Made by a program: the position numbers and the translations under genes. A stretch of DNA of 64,000 bases from Kordiimonas lipolytica (GTDB lineage Bacteria > Pseudomonadota > Alphaproteobacteria > Sphingomonadales > Kordiimonadaceae). The notes below the pieces were generated by a model that saw nothing but the letters and a program-made list of their open reading frames with translations, ran no database searches and was not told the DNA's origin. Shown piece by piece: positions 33,036 through 41,198 of the stretch. The stretch spans positions 62,001 through 126,000 of the forward strand of contig NZ_LRUB01000002.1 of NCBI RefSeq assembly GCF_001550065.1, given 5' to 3'. Numbering within the stretch: position 1 is the stretch's first letter; the number at the start of each line of letters is the position of its first letter.

Positions 33036-33506
33036 ATGTCTGATTTAGATGGTTTTGACGTCAAGATACTCAATGAACTTCAGGACAACAGCCGGCAGAC
33101 ATCCGAAGTGATCGCCGACAAGGTCGGCCTGTCGCCTGCTGCCACGCAGCGCCGCATCAAGAAGCTGCGCGAGGACGGTACGATCAAAAAGGAAGTCGCC
33201 ATCCTGTGCCCTAAATCACTCGGGGGGCGAACAACGCTGATTGTGCAGGTGGCCTTTTCCTGTGGCGGGGAGGCGACGATCGAGACGTTCAAGCAGCAGA
33301 TGCTTCAGGTGCCTGAAGTGCAGCAGTGCTATTATGTCACCGGGCAGACCGATTTCATCCTGATCATGACGGTGAAGGATATGAAGGATTTCGACCGCAT
33401 CACCCGCGAGTATCTGTTCACCAACCCGTCTATCGGAAGGTTTGAAACCATCGTCGCCATCGATACCTTCAAGGAAGGCTTCAAGATTCCACTTGATGGT
33501 GTATAA
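33036..33506 (+). CDS. Lrp/AsnC-family transcriptional regulator
   Basis: A 156-residue protein. The N-terminal HTH is at ~4-60 (LDGFDVKILNELQDNSRQTSEVIADKVGLSPAATQRRIKKLREDGTIKKEVAIL). The C-terminal RAM ligand-binding domain is at ~70-150 (EVQQCYYVTGQTDFILIMTVKDMKDFDRITREYLFTNPSIGRFETIVAIDTFK). Such regulators form octamers and respond to amino acids. Divergent from a DMT exporter gene, which is its probable target. Confidence 0.93.
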   Translation: MSDLDGFDVKILNELQDNSRQTSEVIADKVGLSPAATQRRIKKLREDGTIKKEVAILCPKSLGGRTTLIVQVAFSCGGEATIETFKQQMLQVPEVQQCYYVTGQTDFILIMTVKDMKDFDRITREYLFTNPSIGRFETIVAIDTFKEGFKIPLDGV

Positions 33507-33539
33507 ATGTGCCAGCGACAATAATTATTGGGGGCAAAC

Positions 33540-33833
33540 GTGTCGGGTGGATTTCTATGTCAAAATATGGAGTGCAGGGCTTTTGTAAAGCCTGGGTATG
33601 ACTTCAAATCAAACAAATTTATGGCCGTTTCCTGCTCGTCGTGCGGGCGGGAATATGGTTCGGAAGAAGCAGCATCCGAGGTTGAAAAAACAATTAGTGG
33701 AAGGGCTGCAAGAACGGGTGATGAATTCAAAGTCAAAGCCGGTGGCCAGTTTGGCTATGCGGTAGTCTGGGTCTGGGGGGCGTATATTCTGGGGGCTGTT
33801 CTAGTCTACCTAGTACTTTCCACCATCTACTGA
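33540..33833 (+). CDS. Small zinc-ribbon membrane-anchored protein, function unknown
   Basis: About 97 residues. Four cysteines in the first half (FLCQNMECRAF and VSCSSCGREYG) look like a zinc ribbon. The C-terminal ~25 residues form one transmembrane helix (YAVVWVWGAYILGAVLVYLVL). No named family recognised. The GTG at 33540 is preceded by GGGGG, and an upstream TTG at 33528 is possible. A tail-anchored zinc ribbon is an unusual but known layout. It stands alone between the Lrp gene and a convergent J-domain gene. Confidence 0.6.
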   Translation: MSGGFLCQNMECRAFVKPGYDFKSNKFMAVSCSSCGREYGSEEAASEVEKTISGRAARTGDEFKVKAGGQFGYAVVWVWGAYILGAVLVYLVLSTIY

Positions 33834-33834
33834 A

Positions 33835-34350
33835 TCAGGCGCTCTTGTCGCGCAGCAGGTCGTAGGCGCTCTGGATCTGGTGGAAGCGTTCCGCCGCTGC
33901 GGGGTCGCCCGGGTTGGCGTCGGGGTGATAGATTTTTGCCAGCTTGCGATACTGCTTCTTCAGTTCATCCTGGCCCGCACCCGGGTCCAGCTCCAGCGCG
34001 TCATAGGCGGCGTTTTCCGTCGACGTAAAGCCGTCATCATCCATCGCGCCACCCCATTCGAAGGTGCGGGCGCTGGCGAAGGCGTCAGACGTTTCGCTGC
34101 CATCGTTCATATGGCGCTGCGCTTCTTCGTCGCTCATGCCCTGGAAGAAATCCCAGTTGCGGTTATATTCGGCGGCGTGCGGGCGGCAGAAATACCAGCG
34201 CTCAGACGAACCCGGTGATTTGGGTGCCGGATGTGCGCCTTTTTCGCTGCAGCCGGAATAATCGCACATGCGAACGGGCTCCGCGTCCTTGTCGCGGCCG
34301 TACTCACCCCAGCGGGGGAACCCAAAGCTTTTTATATAGTCGTTCGCCAT
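33835..34350 (-). CDS. J-domain protein
   Basis: A 171-residue protein with a C-terminal J domain (~108-168: AAYDALELDPGAGQDELKKQYRKLAKIYHPDANPGDPAAAERFHQIQSAYDLLRD) including the HPD motif needed to stimulate DnaK. The N-terminal ~70 residues contain conserved Cys/His (MCDYSGCSEKGAHPAPKSPGSSERWYFCRPHAAEYNRNWDFF). This arrangement is common in alphaproteobacteria. It probably targets DnaK to a specific client. Only a few bases separate its stop from the convergent membrane-anchored protein gene. Confidence 0.9.
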   Translation of the reverse strand: MANDYIKSFGFPRWGEYGRDKDAEPVRMCDYSGCSEKGAHPAPKSPGSSERWYFCRPHAAEYNRNWDFFQGMSDEEAQRHMNDGSETSDAFASARTFEWGGAMDDDGFTSTENAAYDALELDPGAGQDELKKQYRKLAKIYHPDANPGDPAAAERFHQIQSAYDLLRDKSA

Positions 34351-34505
34351 CAGATTATTTTAGGCCAGATTGGCCGCTTTGTCTTGTCCCAGTCACATTT
34401 TTACGGTGCCGCACTTTATATAAGCAGCCCATCAATGCAAACCTTTCTTGCGGGGTAGGCCGCTATTTGCATTATGGTGCATAAGGTTGACCTGAAGGGA
34501 TACAT

Positions 34506-35261
34506 ATGACGCAACTGGCCCGTCGGTTCTGGCTTTTTCATTTGGGGTTCTGGGCTCTGGCAGGGGTGCTGCTGTTCCTATCCGGGTGGACACAGGGCGG
34601 TGCCTATGTGTCCATGGTGCGCAACCTGTATCTGACTGCCGTCGGGCTTTTGCTGGCCTGGCCGTTGATGCTGCTGTTGGCGCACACCCGCAGGTGGGAA
34701 GTGGCAAAGCGTGTTTTTGTTGTTGGCGCGGCCTGCTATGGCGCCAGCCTTGCGACGGTGCTGGTGATCAACCCAGTAACCTTTCTGCAGCTTGACGGCG
34801 TTTTTGCGGAAATGGATTTCCGCATTCTGACCGCCGGGTCGCTTAATTATGCCATGGTGCTTGCGCTCTGGTGCTTCTTTCACGAAACCCTTGAGAAGCA
34901 ATCATCTGGCCAGCCCACGCATACGGAAGCCCCCCAAACCATTATGGTTCAGAAGGGCACGACCGCCCGGACACTGGATGTTGCGGAGATCGACTGGGTG
35001 GAGGCCGCGGGCGACTATGCCGAAATTCACGCGGCGGGGGAGAGCTATCTCAAGCGTACGACCATGACGGCAATGGAAAAGGCCTTGCCGATGGACCAGT
35101 TCCTGCGGGTGCACCGCTCCTATATTGTGGCAAAGGCTGCTGTCGCGACCGTGGAGGGCAAAAGCAAGGGCGCTTACCTGCTGCAGCTGCGTGACGGAGC
35201 CCGCATAGACACGGGACGCAGTTATTCAGAAAAGGTGAAAGAAGCCTTCCTCGGAGCTTAA
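34506..35261 (+). CDS. Membrane-anchored LytTR-domain transcriptional regulator
   Basis: A 251-residue protein. Four predicted helices are at ~10-130 (FWLFHLGFWALAGVLLFLSG, LYLTAVGLLLAWPLMLLLA, VFVVGAACYGASLATVLVI, ILTAGSLNYAMVLALWCFF). A LytTR DNA-binding domain is at ~150-248 ('IDWVEAAGDYAEIHAAGESYLKRTTMTAMEKALPMDQFLRVHRSYIV...LRDGARIDTGRSY'). There is no receiver domain, so a signal sensed in the membrane may act directly. The gene is followed by three GTTCGTC repeats and a serine hydrolase gene, its likely target. Confidence 0.9.
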   Translation: MTQLARRFWLFHLGFWALAGVLLFLSGWTQGGAYVSMVRNLYLTAVGLLLAWPLMLLLAHTRRWEVAKRVFVVGAACYGASLATVLVINPVTFLQLDGVFAEMDFRILTAGSLNYAMVLALWCFFHETLEKQSSGQPTHTEAPQTIMVQKGTTARTLDVAEIDWVEAAGDYAEIHAAGESYLKRTTMTAMEKALPMDQFLRVHRSYIVAKAAVATVEGKSKGAYLLQLRDGARIDTGRSYSEKVKEAFLGA

Positions 35262-35265
35262 TGTC

Positions 35266-35321
35266 CCGTTCGTCTCCTGTTCGTCTCAAAATCGGGCTGT
35301 TTATCGCTCCAATGGTTCGTC
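35266..35321 (+). promoter_or_regulatory. Three AlgR-like GTTCGTC repeats in front of the serine hydrolase gene
   Basis: CCGTTCGTC (35266-35274), CTGTTCGTC (35277-35285) and TGGTTCGTC (35313-35321) share the core GTTCGTC. The first two are 11 bp apart, one helical turn, the spacing LytTR dimers use. The first copy equals the core AlgR site CCGTTCGTC known from Pseudomonas. They lie directly downstream of a LytTR gene and 100 bp upstream of the serine hydrolase. Confidence 0.6.
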
Positions 35322-35421
35322 CGTCGCAGTTTGCTTGTCTGGGGGGCGCACGCCCGGCACCGTCAGGCAAGGTCCGGCGCGCCTGTAGAGCTTTGCGGGC
35401 TACGACAGCAGGAGATTAGAC

Positions 35422-36537
35422 ATGAAATTAAAGTTATTTGCGGTGGCTTTTGCCGCTCTTATGCCCTTGGCCGCGCAGGCTGCGGACGATACGCTGGAGG
35501 CATCAATCGATGCATTGGCGGCCCGAACCATGGCTGAAAAACATATCCCGGGCCTCGCAATCCGCGTTGTGCACGATGGTAAGCTGCTTTTCGACAAGGG
35601 TTTTGGGGTGGAAAGCGTGGAGCGGCAGGTGCCAATGACCACCGACAGCGTGCTGCCCATCGCGTCTGTTTCCAAGATATTTGCGGGTACTACGGCAATG
35701 CTTCTGGTTCAGGATGGCAAGCTTGACCTGGACGCGCGGATCAGTGGCTGGTTCCCGGATGTGCCGGCAGACAAGGCAGCCATCACGCCCAGACATCTTC
35801 TAAGCCACAGTCACGGGATGGAAGACTATTATCATAGCGAACGCTTCAAGGCCCTGCCGGAAGAGGAGCGCGCGGCCATGACGACCGACGACCGCATTCG
35901 CTGGTCGCTCAATCAGCCCCTGAACACGAGCCCCGGCGAGACCTTTTCGTACAGCCTTGTCGGCTATGTAATGCTGCAGCAGATCATCGAGCAAATCGAA
36001 GGAAAGCCCTACCAGCAAGTAGTGCGCGAGCGCATCTTCGTCCCGGTCGGCATGGCAAGTGCAGCCTATGGCGGTAGTGATGTGATCGTCCCCGGTCGCT
36101 TCCCGCTGATATATGTCTGGAAGGACGGCGCTCTTGCGTATCATCATAGCGATTTTGCTGGGGATGATTTTACGGCAGCTGGCGCGAATGTCTCTGTGGC
36201 GGATTCGGTCAAGTTCCTGACGGCCCTCGCGGACGGCAGTCTGCTGAGCCCGAACCTTCGCGATGAGATGTGGCGAGCCTATGACTTCGAAAGCGTTGGT
36301 AGCAGGTTCTACGGCCTTGGCTGGTTCAGCTACAAGCGCCGCAAAGACGGGCGCTTTGTTGTCGGGCATGAAGGCGGGGGCTCAAGCTGGCTTCTTTATC
36401 TGCCTGAGGAAAAATTGGCCGTGGTGGCGCTTTCGAATATGAGTGGGGCGCGCGCTGATACGCTACCGCATGAGATCAGTTATCTGGTGCTTGACTATTT
36501 GGCTCAGACACACGCCAAGGCGGGTAGCGGCGGTTGA
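35422..36537 (+). CDS. Secreted serine hydrolase (class C beta-lactamase fold)
   Basis: A 371-residue protein with a signal peptide (residues 1-20, ...PLAAQA-AD). The SxxK motif is Ser82-Val-Ser-Lys85 (IASVSKIF). The second motif is usually YxN but reads Tyr-Ser-Leu (FSYSLVGY). The third is HEGGG in 'VVGHEGGGSSWLLYLPEE'. It is an esterase/peptidase-like member rather than a certain beta-lactamase. Periplasmic. Probably controlled by the LytTR regulator next door. Its last 62 bp overlap the 3' end of the convergent glyoxalase-like gene. Confidence 0.88.
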   Translation: MKLKLFAVAFAALMPLAAQAADDTLEASIDALAARTMAEKHIPGLAIRVVHDGKLLFDKGFGVESVERQVPMTTDSVLPIASVSKIFAGTTAMLLVQDGKLDLDARISGWFPDVPADKAAITPRHLLSHSHGMEDYYHSERFKALPEEERAAMTTDDRIRWSLNQPLNTSPGETFSYSLVGYVMLQQIIEQIEGKPYQQVVRERIFVPVGMASAAYGGSDVIVPGRFPLIYVWKDGALAYHHSDFAGDDFTAAGANVSVADSVKFLTALADGSLLSPNLRDEMWRAYDFESVGSRFYGLGWFSYKRRKDGRFVVGHEGGGSSWLLYLPEEKLAVVALSNMSGARADTLPHEISYLVLDYLAQTHAKAGSGG

Positions 36538-36883
36538 CACCGGCGTGATAAAGGCATAGCCGGTTGCCCGAAGGGTCCGAAAGATAGGCTTCACGCCACA
36601 GCCAGCGCTGGTCCACCGGTTGGGCGTCAAAGGCAATGCCAGCTGTCTCAAGGCGCGTTACCTCGGCGTCCACATCTGGAACTTCGAAATAGATCAGGCC
36701 TGACCCCGTGTTGGTGGAGGGGCCTTCTACCTTGTGCAGGGATAAGGTGGCGTTTCCAGACGGCAGCTCAAACCGGGCATAGTGATTTTCGCTGAACACG
36801 ATCAGGCGCAGGCCCAGCGTTTTATAAAAGGAGATGCTTGCATCGAGATCTATCGCGCCCAGGGTGACTTGGTTGAGGTCCAT
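36476..36883 (-). CDS. Glyoxalase/bleomycin-resistance (VOC) superfamily protein
   Basis: About 135 residues with the VOC fold: 'VTLGAIDLDASISFYKTLGLRLIVFSENHYARFELPSGNATLSLH' and 'GLIYFEVPDVDAEVTRLETAGIAFDAQPVDQRWLWREAYLSDPSGNRLCLYHAG'. One-domain VOC proteins bind a metal and act on small molecules or sequester antibiotics; the substrate is unknown. ATG 36883 has AAAGGG upstream, whereas the longer in-frame extension to 37024 lacks support. The C-terminal end overlaps the serine hydrolase gene by 62 bp (convergent). Confidence 0.87.
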   Translation of the reverse strand: MDLNQVTLGAIDLDASISFYKTLGLRLIVFSENHYARFELPSGNATLSLHKVEGPSTNTGSGLIYFEVPDVDAEVTRLETAGIAFDAQPVDQRWLWREAYLSDPSGNRLCLYHAGVNRRYPPWRVSEPNSQAPDN

Positions 36884-37035
36884 ATCGCTGCCCTTTTCTA
36901 AAGTATATCTTTTATAAAATGGGAAATGCTTTTGCTGATTCAAGAGCGCGGATAGCGAAATTTTGAACAGCAGGGCGCTGGACGCAATGATGGTGGGTCT
37001 ATACCTTCTAGGCAAACTGATCACGGGGGTTATCC

Positions 37036-37704
37036 ATGCGTACTTTCGCAGAAATATTCGAGATGGCGGCTGAAAGAAAAGGCGGCGCTGAAGTGGTGGA
37101 AGGCATGCTGCCCGACATCAAGACCGCTGCGGAAATCAGCGCCATCCCCAGCGACCGTATTCTGGCGGGCATGACAAGGTCTGTGTTCCAGGCCGGGTTC
37201 AGTTGGAAAGTGATTGAAAAGAAATGGCCGGGGTTCGAAGAAGCCTTCGAAGGCTTTGTACCGGTGCGCTGGAAATTCATGTCCGATGACGATCTGGATA
37301 GCCTGTTGAAAGATACAAGGATCGTGCGGAACGGGCCGAAGATTCTGGCGGTGCGAGACAATGCCATTCTGGTGTGTGACCTTGAGGACGAATATGGCTC
37401 CGCCGCCAAATGCATCGCCGATTGGCCGGCGGAGGATTTTGTCGGCCTGCTGGATATGCTCAAGGCACGCGGTGGTCGTTTGGGCGGTATGACTGGCCAG
37501 ATATTCCTGCGCTTTTTGGGGCGTGACGGCTGGGCGTTATCTAAAGACGTGGTGGCGGCACTGATTCGGGAAGGTGTGGTCGATAAGGCCCCGACCGGCA
37601 AGGGCGCCATGCGGGCCGTGCAGGCGGCCTTTAACGCCTGGGCGGAGGAGAGCGGTCGCCCGTTCGCGCATATTTCCCGCACGCTTTCCTACACGGTCGG
37701 CTAA
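37036..37704 (+). CDS. Tag-like DNA-3-methyladenine glycosylase family protein
   Basis: A 222-residue protein of the adenine-glycosylase (Tag) family: 'FQAGFSWKVIEKKWPGFEEAFEGFVPVRWKFMSDDDLDSLLKDTRIVRNGPKILAVRDNA' aligns with the E. coli Tag core. It differs from classical Tag in two visible ways. It lacks the N-terminal Cys/His zinc site (RCxW...YHD.EWG), and the residue aligned with catalytic-pocket Glu38 appears to be Ser. So base-excision activity on 3-methyladenine is possible but not certain. It is a single gene upstream of a sensor kinase gene. Confidence 0.8.
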   Translation: MRTFAEIFEMAAERKGGAEVVEGMLPDIKTAAEISAIPSDRILAGMTRSVFQAGFSWKVIEKKWPGFEEAFEGFVPVRWKFMSDDDLDSLLKDTRIVRNGPKILAVRDNAILVCDLEDEYGSAAKCIADWPAEDFVGLLDMLKARGGRLGGMTGQIFLRFLGRDGWALSKDVVAALIREGVVDKAPTGKGAMRAVQAAFNAWAEESGRPFAHISRTLSYTVG

Positions 37705-37839
37705 GGCACGGACTCAACTTCTTGCTTCCGGGCGCCTTGCTGTTGCAGACTGATGCGGTTGGGGGCCAGTTGACCCGGGCGTGACGGGACAGCCACCGTC
37801 TGGTTTGGTGGCCACCCTGGCGTGCCGAAAGGTGTGTGG

Positions 37840-39924
37840 ATGCATTCTGGCAAACCTGAAATAGGTACGGCAGCCTTGCGTGTTTGGCTGGGAGCGCTTT
37901 TTGCGCTCCTGCTTATCGCGCCGGTGAGCTATGTGGCCGCTTCGCCAGCCACGTCTTTTGAAAATAACGAACCAATGCAGCTGAAAGACGGCTGGTTTGT
38001 CTATCGCGATCAAATCGTTGATCCGACAAGCCTTGCCGCTACCGCGTGCGGTCAGGAAGGGGGCGAGGCGGTCAGCGCGCCTGATGTCTGGGGGCCGGCT
38101 TTCACAACCAGTCTTTCCACAGGGCACGGCAAAGCCACCTATTGCCGGGAAATCACACTGCCCCAGGATGACAATGCATATGCTTTCTGGATGGGGACGC
38201 TGAGGTCTGTTTCCCATATTTACGCAGTGGGGCAGAATGCGGACGGCTCACCCCAGACATGGCTTCTGTTCAAGAACGGCGAGCTGGAACCAGAGGGCGA
38301 CCAGGTGGTGGCGAACCCGGCCACGCCCATGATCGCTCTGCCGTACGACACCGATAAATTCACGCTCGTGATCCAGCTTTCAAACTATATCCACAAGCAG
38401 GGCGGCATGATTGAGGTGCCGCTTCTGGACCTCAGGTGGCGCATGGCGGCGATGGAAAATCGCGCCACGGGCCTGCCAAGCGCTCTTGTGATTGTTCTTC
38501 TGTTCGTTGGTATTGCGGCGATTGTCATGGGGTACCGTCGTCGTACCGCGCGCTCGCATAATTTTTTCGCTCTGCTGGCCATTGCGGCTGCCGTTCGGGC
38601 GGCGTTCGTCAGCGACCTGATATGGGATTATCTCCCTTCCTTCAGCCTCGCCCGGAAATATGACCTTGAGTATCTGTCGCTCTATTTCATTGCGTTTGCC
38701 TACTATCTTTTCGTCACAGACCTCCTGCGGCAGGGCAGGCGGCTTCTGGTTGACAAGGTGATCATCGCCATTTCCTGCGCCATGATGGCCTTCGCCTTGT
38801 TGGTGACACCCTTCATGGCGCCAGGCACCATCACGCTAACACGCGAACCTGTTCAGATACTGTGGATGACCATCATCTGCATGGTGATCTATTCGGTGTT
38901 TCACGCCAGCATCAAGACCCCGGAAGTGCGCCGGGAAGCGATCTCGGTCAGCCTTGGTGGCTTGATCTACGGCGGCTATGAAATCCTGTCCGTGACCGGG
39001 GTTGTGGCCTCGTCTCTTGAATGGTCGCAGTTCATCATCTTCGCCGTGATCATGATGCACGCCCATGCGTTTGTCATTCAGGCCCGGCGGGTGGAGCAGG
39101 AACGCGACATCCTGATGGCCAGCCTTGAAGACACCAACCGCGACCTTCAGAACAGGGCGCTCGCGCTTGATGTGGCGCTGAAGGACGCGGAGCAGGCCTC
39201 AAACGCTAAAAGCCATTTCCTTGCCACCTTCAGCCATGAACTTCGCACGCCCCTGAATGCCATCATCGGCTTTTCGGAACTGATGTCGCGTGAGCTCCTG
39301 GGCAAGCTGGGGAACACGCTTTATAAGGACTATGCCCGCGATATTCACGCCTCTGGCACGCACCTTCTGGAACTGGTTGATGACCTGCTTGATCTGGCGC
39401 GCATCGAAGCCGGCGTGGACGAGGTGAAGTCGGAGCCCATGGATGTTGCAGCCCTGGCGGTCGAGGTGCTGAATATCCTCAGCCTGCTTGCTGAACAGCA
39501 TGATGTGACCATGAAGCTGGATTGCAAGCAGAAGCTTCCGCTTCTTTTGGGCGACGAGCGCAAGATCAGGCAGGTGCTGATCAACCTCATCAACAACGCC
39601 ATCAAGTTCAATGTGGAAAAGGGCAAGATCGATGTCAGGCTGTGGGCCGACGAAGCAGGCCTTAATATTGAAGTGGCAGACACGGGCATCGGTATTGCCG
39701 AAGCCGACCTGCCGCTTGTGCTGTCGCGCTTTGGTCAGGTGGACAGCGAACGCCGCCGCCGGAATGCCGGTGTGGGCATCGGCCTGCCGCTCAGCGGCCT
39801 TCTGGTACGCCAGCATGGCGGCAAATTTGATATCGCCAGCAAGCTTGGTGAAGGCACGCGCATCACCATCTGTTTCCCGCCCGATCGGCTCGCTGAAAAC
39901 CCTCAGTTGGCGACGGCTGGCTAA
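37840..39924 (+). CDS. 7TMR-DISM sensor histidine kinase
   Basis: About 694 residues. A signal/anchor (~10-35) precedes a periplasmic region (~40-210) resembling a 7TMR-DISM extracellular domain. Seven helices follow (~215-430). Then a coiled coil, HisKA with His466 (FSHELRTPLNAIIGF), and HATPase with N box NLINNAIKFN, DTGIGI and GVGIGLPLS. The kinase should be active. No receiver domain or cognate regulator is adjacent, so its partner is unknown. ATG 37840 is preferred over GTG 37822 because AAAGG lies 7 bases upstream. Confidence 0.9.
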   Translation: MHSGKPEIGTAALRVWLGALFALLLIAPVSYVAASPATSFENNEPMQLKDGWFVYRDQIVDPTSLAATACGQEGGEAVSAPDVWGPAFTTSLSTGHGKATYCREITLPQDDNAYAFWMGTLRSVSHIYAVGQNADGSPQTWLLFKNGELEPEGDQVVANPATPMIALPYDTDKFTLVIQLSNYIHKQGGMIEVPLLDLRWRMAAMENRATGLPSALVIVLLFVGIAAIVMGYRRRTARSHNFFALLAIAAAVRAAFVSDLIWDYLPSFSLARKYDLEYLSLYFIAFAYYLFVTDLLRQGRRLLVDKVIIAISCAMMAFALLVTPFMAPGTITLTREPVQILWMTIICMVIYSVFHASIKTPEVRREAISVSLGGLIYGGYEILSVTGVVASSLEWSQFIIFAVIMMHAHAFVIQARRVEQERDILMASLEDTNRDLQNRALALDVALKDAEQASNAKSHFLATFSHELRTPLNAIIGFSELMSRELLGKLGNTLYKDYARDIHASGTHLLELVDDLLDLARIEAGVDEVKSEPMDVAALAVEVLNILSLLAEQHDVTMKLDCKQKLPLLLGDERKIRQVLINLINNAIKFNVEKGKIDVRLWADEAGLNIEVADTGIGIAEADLPLVLSRFGQVDSERRRRNAGVGIGLPLSGLLVRQHGGKFDIASKLGEGTRITICFPPDRLAENPQLATAG

Positions 39925-39999
39925 CAGCCGATATAAGGGAGGTTGCGTTTGTTCTCGCGGGCCCTAATCTTTATCGCGAATTCATTTCAAGGGGGGATT

Positions 40000-41109
40000 A
40001 TGATCAAAACAGTTTTGCTTGCCGCGACCGTTGCCGGTGGTGCGCTGGCCGATGACGCGGCGCCACTTTTCAGTGACCACGCGGCCTATCCCATCAATGA
40101 TGAAACGCTGCTGACAGCCGGCCTCGCCGCAGGTGATCTGGACGGCGACGGCGATATGGACATTGTCGAAGCCAATGGCCGCCACTGGGCCCAGCCAAGC
40201 TATGTTTACTATAACAGCGGGCGGCACTTTACCGCGCGGCGTATGCTTGGGGATATGGATACCACCAGCTATAGCGTGCGGCTTGCGGATATGGACGGCG
40301 ATGGTGACCTGGATATTGTGGCGTCATCCGACCTGTTGGAGAACCAGATTTACTGGAATGACGGCAAAGGACAATTTGGTGCGCCCTCGTGGTTTGGCAG
40401 TGCGGCCTCATACACCCGCAGCATCACAATCGCAGACCTGAATGGCGACGGTCTTCTGGACATTCTGGAAATATGCCGGGGGACCACCAACCTGATCTAT
40501 GTGAATCAGGGGGGTGGCGCCTTCGCGGCTCCTGCGCCTTTTGGCCAGGCGGATGACAGGACCCTGGATGTAGCCGTGGCGGACATGAACGGCGACGGCC
40601 ACCCTGATCTGGTACTCGCCAACCGTGACGGGCAGCAAAATCAGATTCTGCTGGGGGACAGCACGCTTGCCTTTACGACCAGCATCCCGTTTGGGCTGGG
40701 CAATGATGACACGCGCGGCGTGGCCGTGGCGGATATGAACGGTGACGGCAGGCCCGATATTGTAACTGCAAATATTGCTGACCAGAACCAGCTGATCCTG
40801 AACCGCGGGAATGGCGACTTTGAGGTTGCCCAATCCTTCAGCGGAAATTCGTCCAGAAGCTATTCTCTGGCGCTGGTTGATCTGAACGGCGATGGCCATA
40901 TGGATGTCGTCGTGGGGAATGACCGCAGCCCCACGGAGGTCTATCTGGGCGACGGCGCAGGTGGCCTTGTGCTGAATGCCGAGATTGAAGCCCATGGTCC
41001 ACGCACCTATGTTGTTGCCGTGGCCGACATAAATGGTGATGGCAGGCCTGATATCATTGTTGGCAATTCAGGCGACAAAACCGTGGTGCATTACCAGCAC
41101 GGAAATTGA
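40000..41109 (+). CDS. Exported FG-GAP/VCBS-repeat beta-propeller protein
   Basis: About 369 residues with a signal peptide (MIKTVLLAATVAGGALA-DD). Seven FG-GAP/VCBS repeats each contain a calcium-type loop: LDGDGDMDI, MDGDGDLDI, LNGDGLLDI, MNGDGHPDL, MNGDGRPDI, LNGDGHMDV, INGDGRPDI. Seven repeats predict a complete seven-bladed propeller as in integrin heads. Likely periplasmic or exported; ligand unknown. The ATG at 40000 has AAGGGGGG just upstream; an in-frame ATG at 39943 lacks this and would precede the signal peptide. Confidence 0.9.
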   Translation: MIKTVLLAATVAGGALADDAAPLFSDHAAYPINDETLLTAGLAAGDLDGDGDMDIVEANGRHWAQPSYVYYNSGRHFTARRMLGDMDTTSYSVRLADMDGDGDLDIVASSDLLENQIYWNDGKGQFGAPSWFGSAASYTRSITIADLNGDGLLDILEICRGTTNLIYVNQGGGAFAAPAPFGQADDRTLDVAVADMNGDGHPDLVLANRDGQQNQILLGDSTLAFTTSIPFGLGNDDTRGVAVADMNGDGRPDIVTANIADQNQLILNRGNGDFEVAQSFSGNSSRSYSLALVDLNGDGHMDVVVGNDRSPTEVYLGDGAGGLVLNAEIEAHGPRTYVVAVADINGDGRPDIIVGNSGDKTVVHYQHGN

Positions 41110-41198
41110 CGCAGCCGGTCGCGCAGAGAGGGCGACCTGTCGCAGGCGCCGTTGGCAGATTGGGGCAGCGTGCCTAGGTTCAGAGTGAAGGAGTAGCC

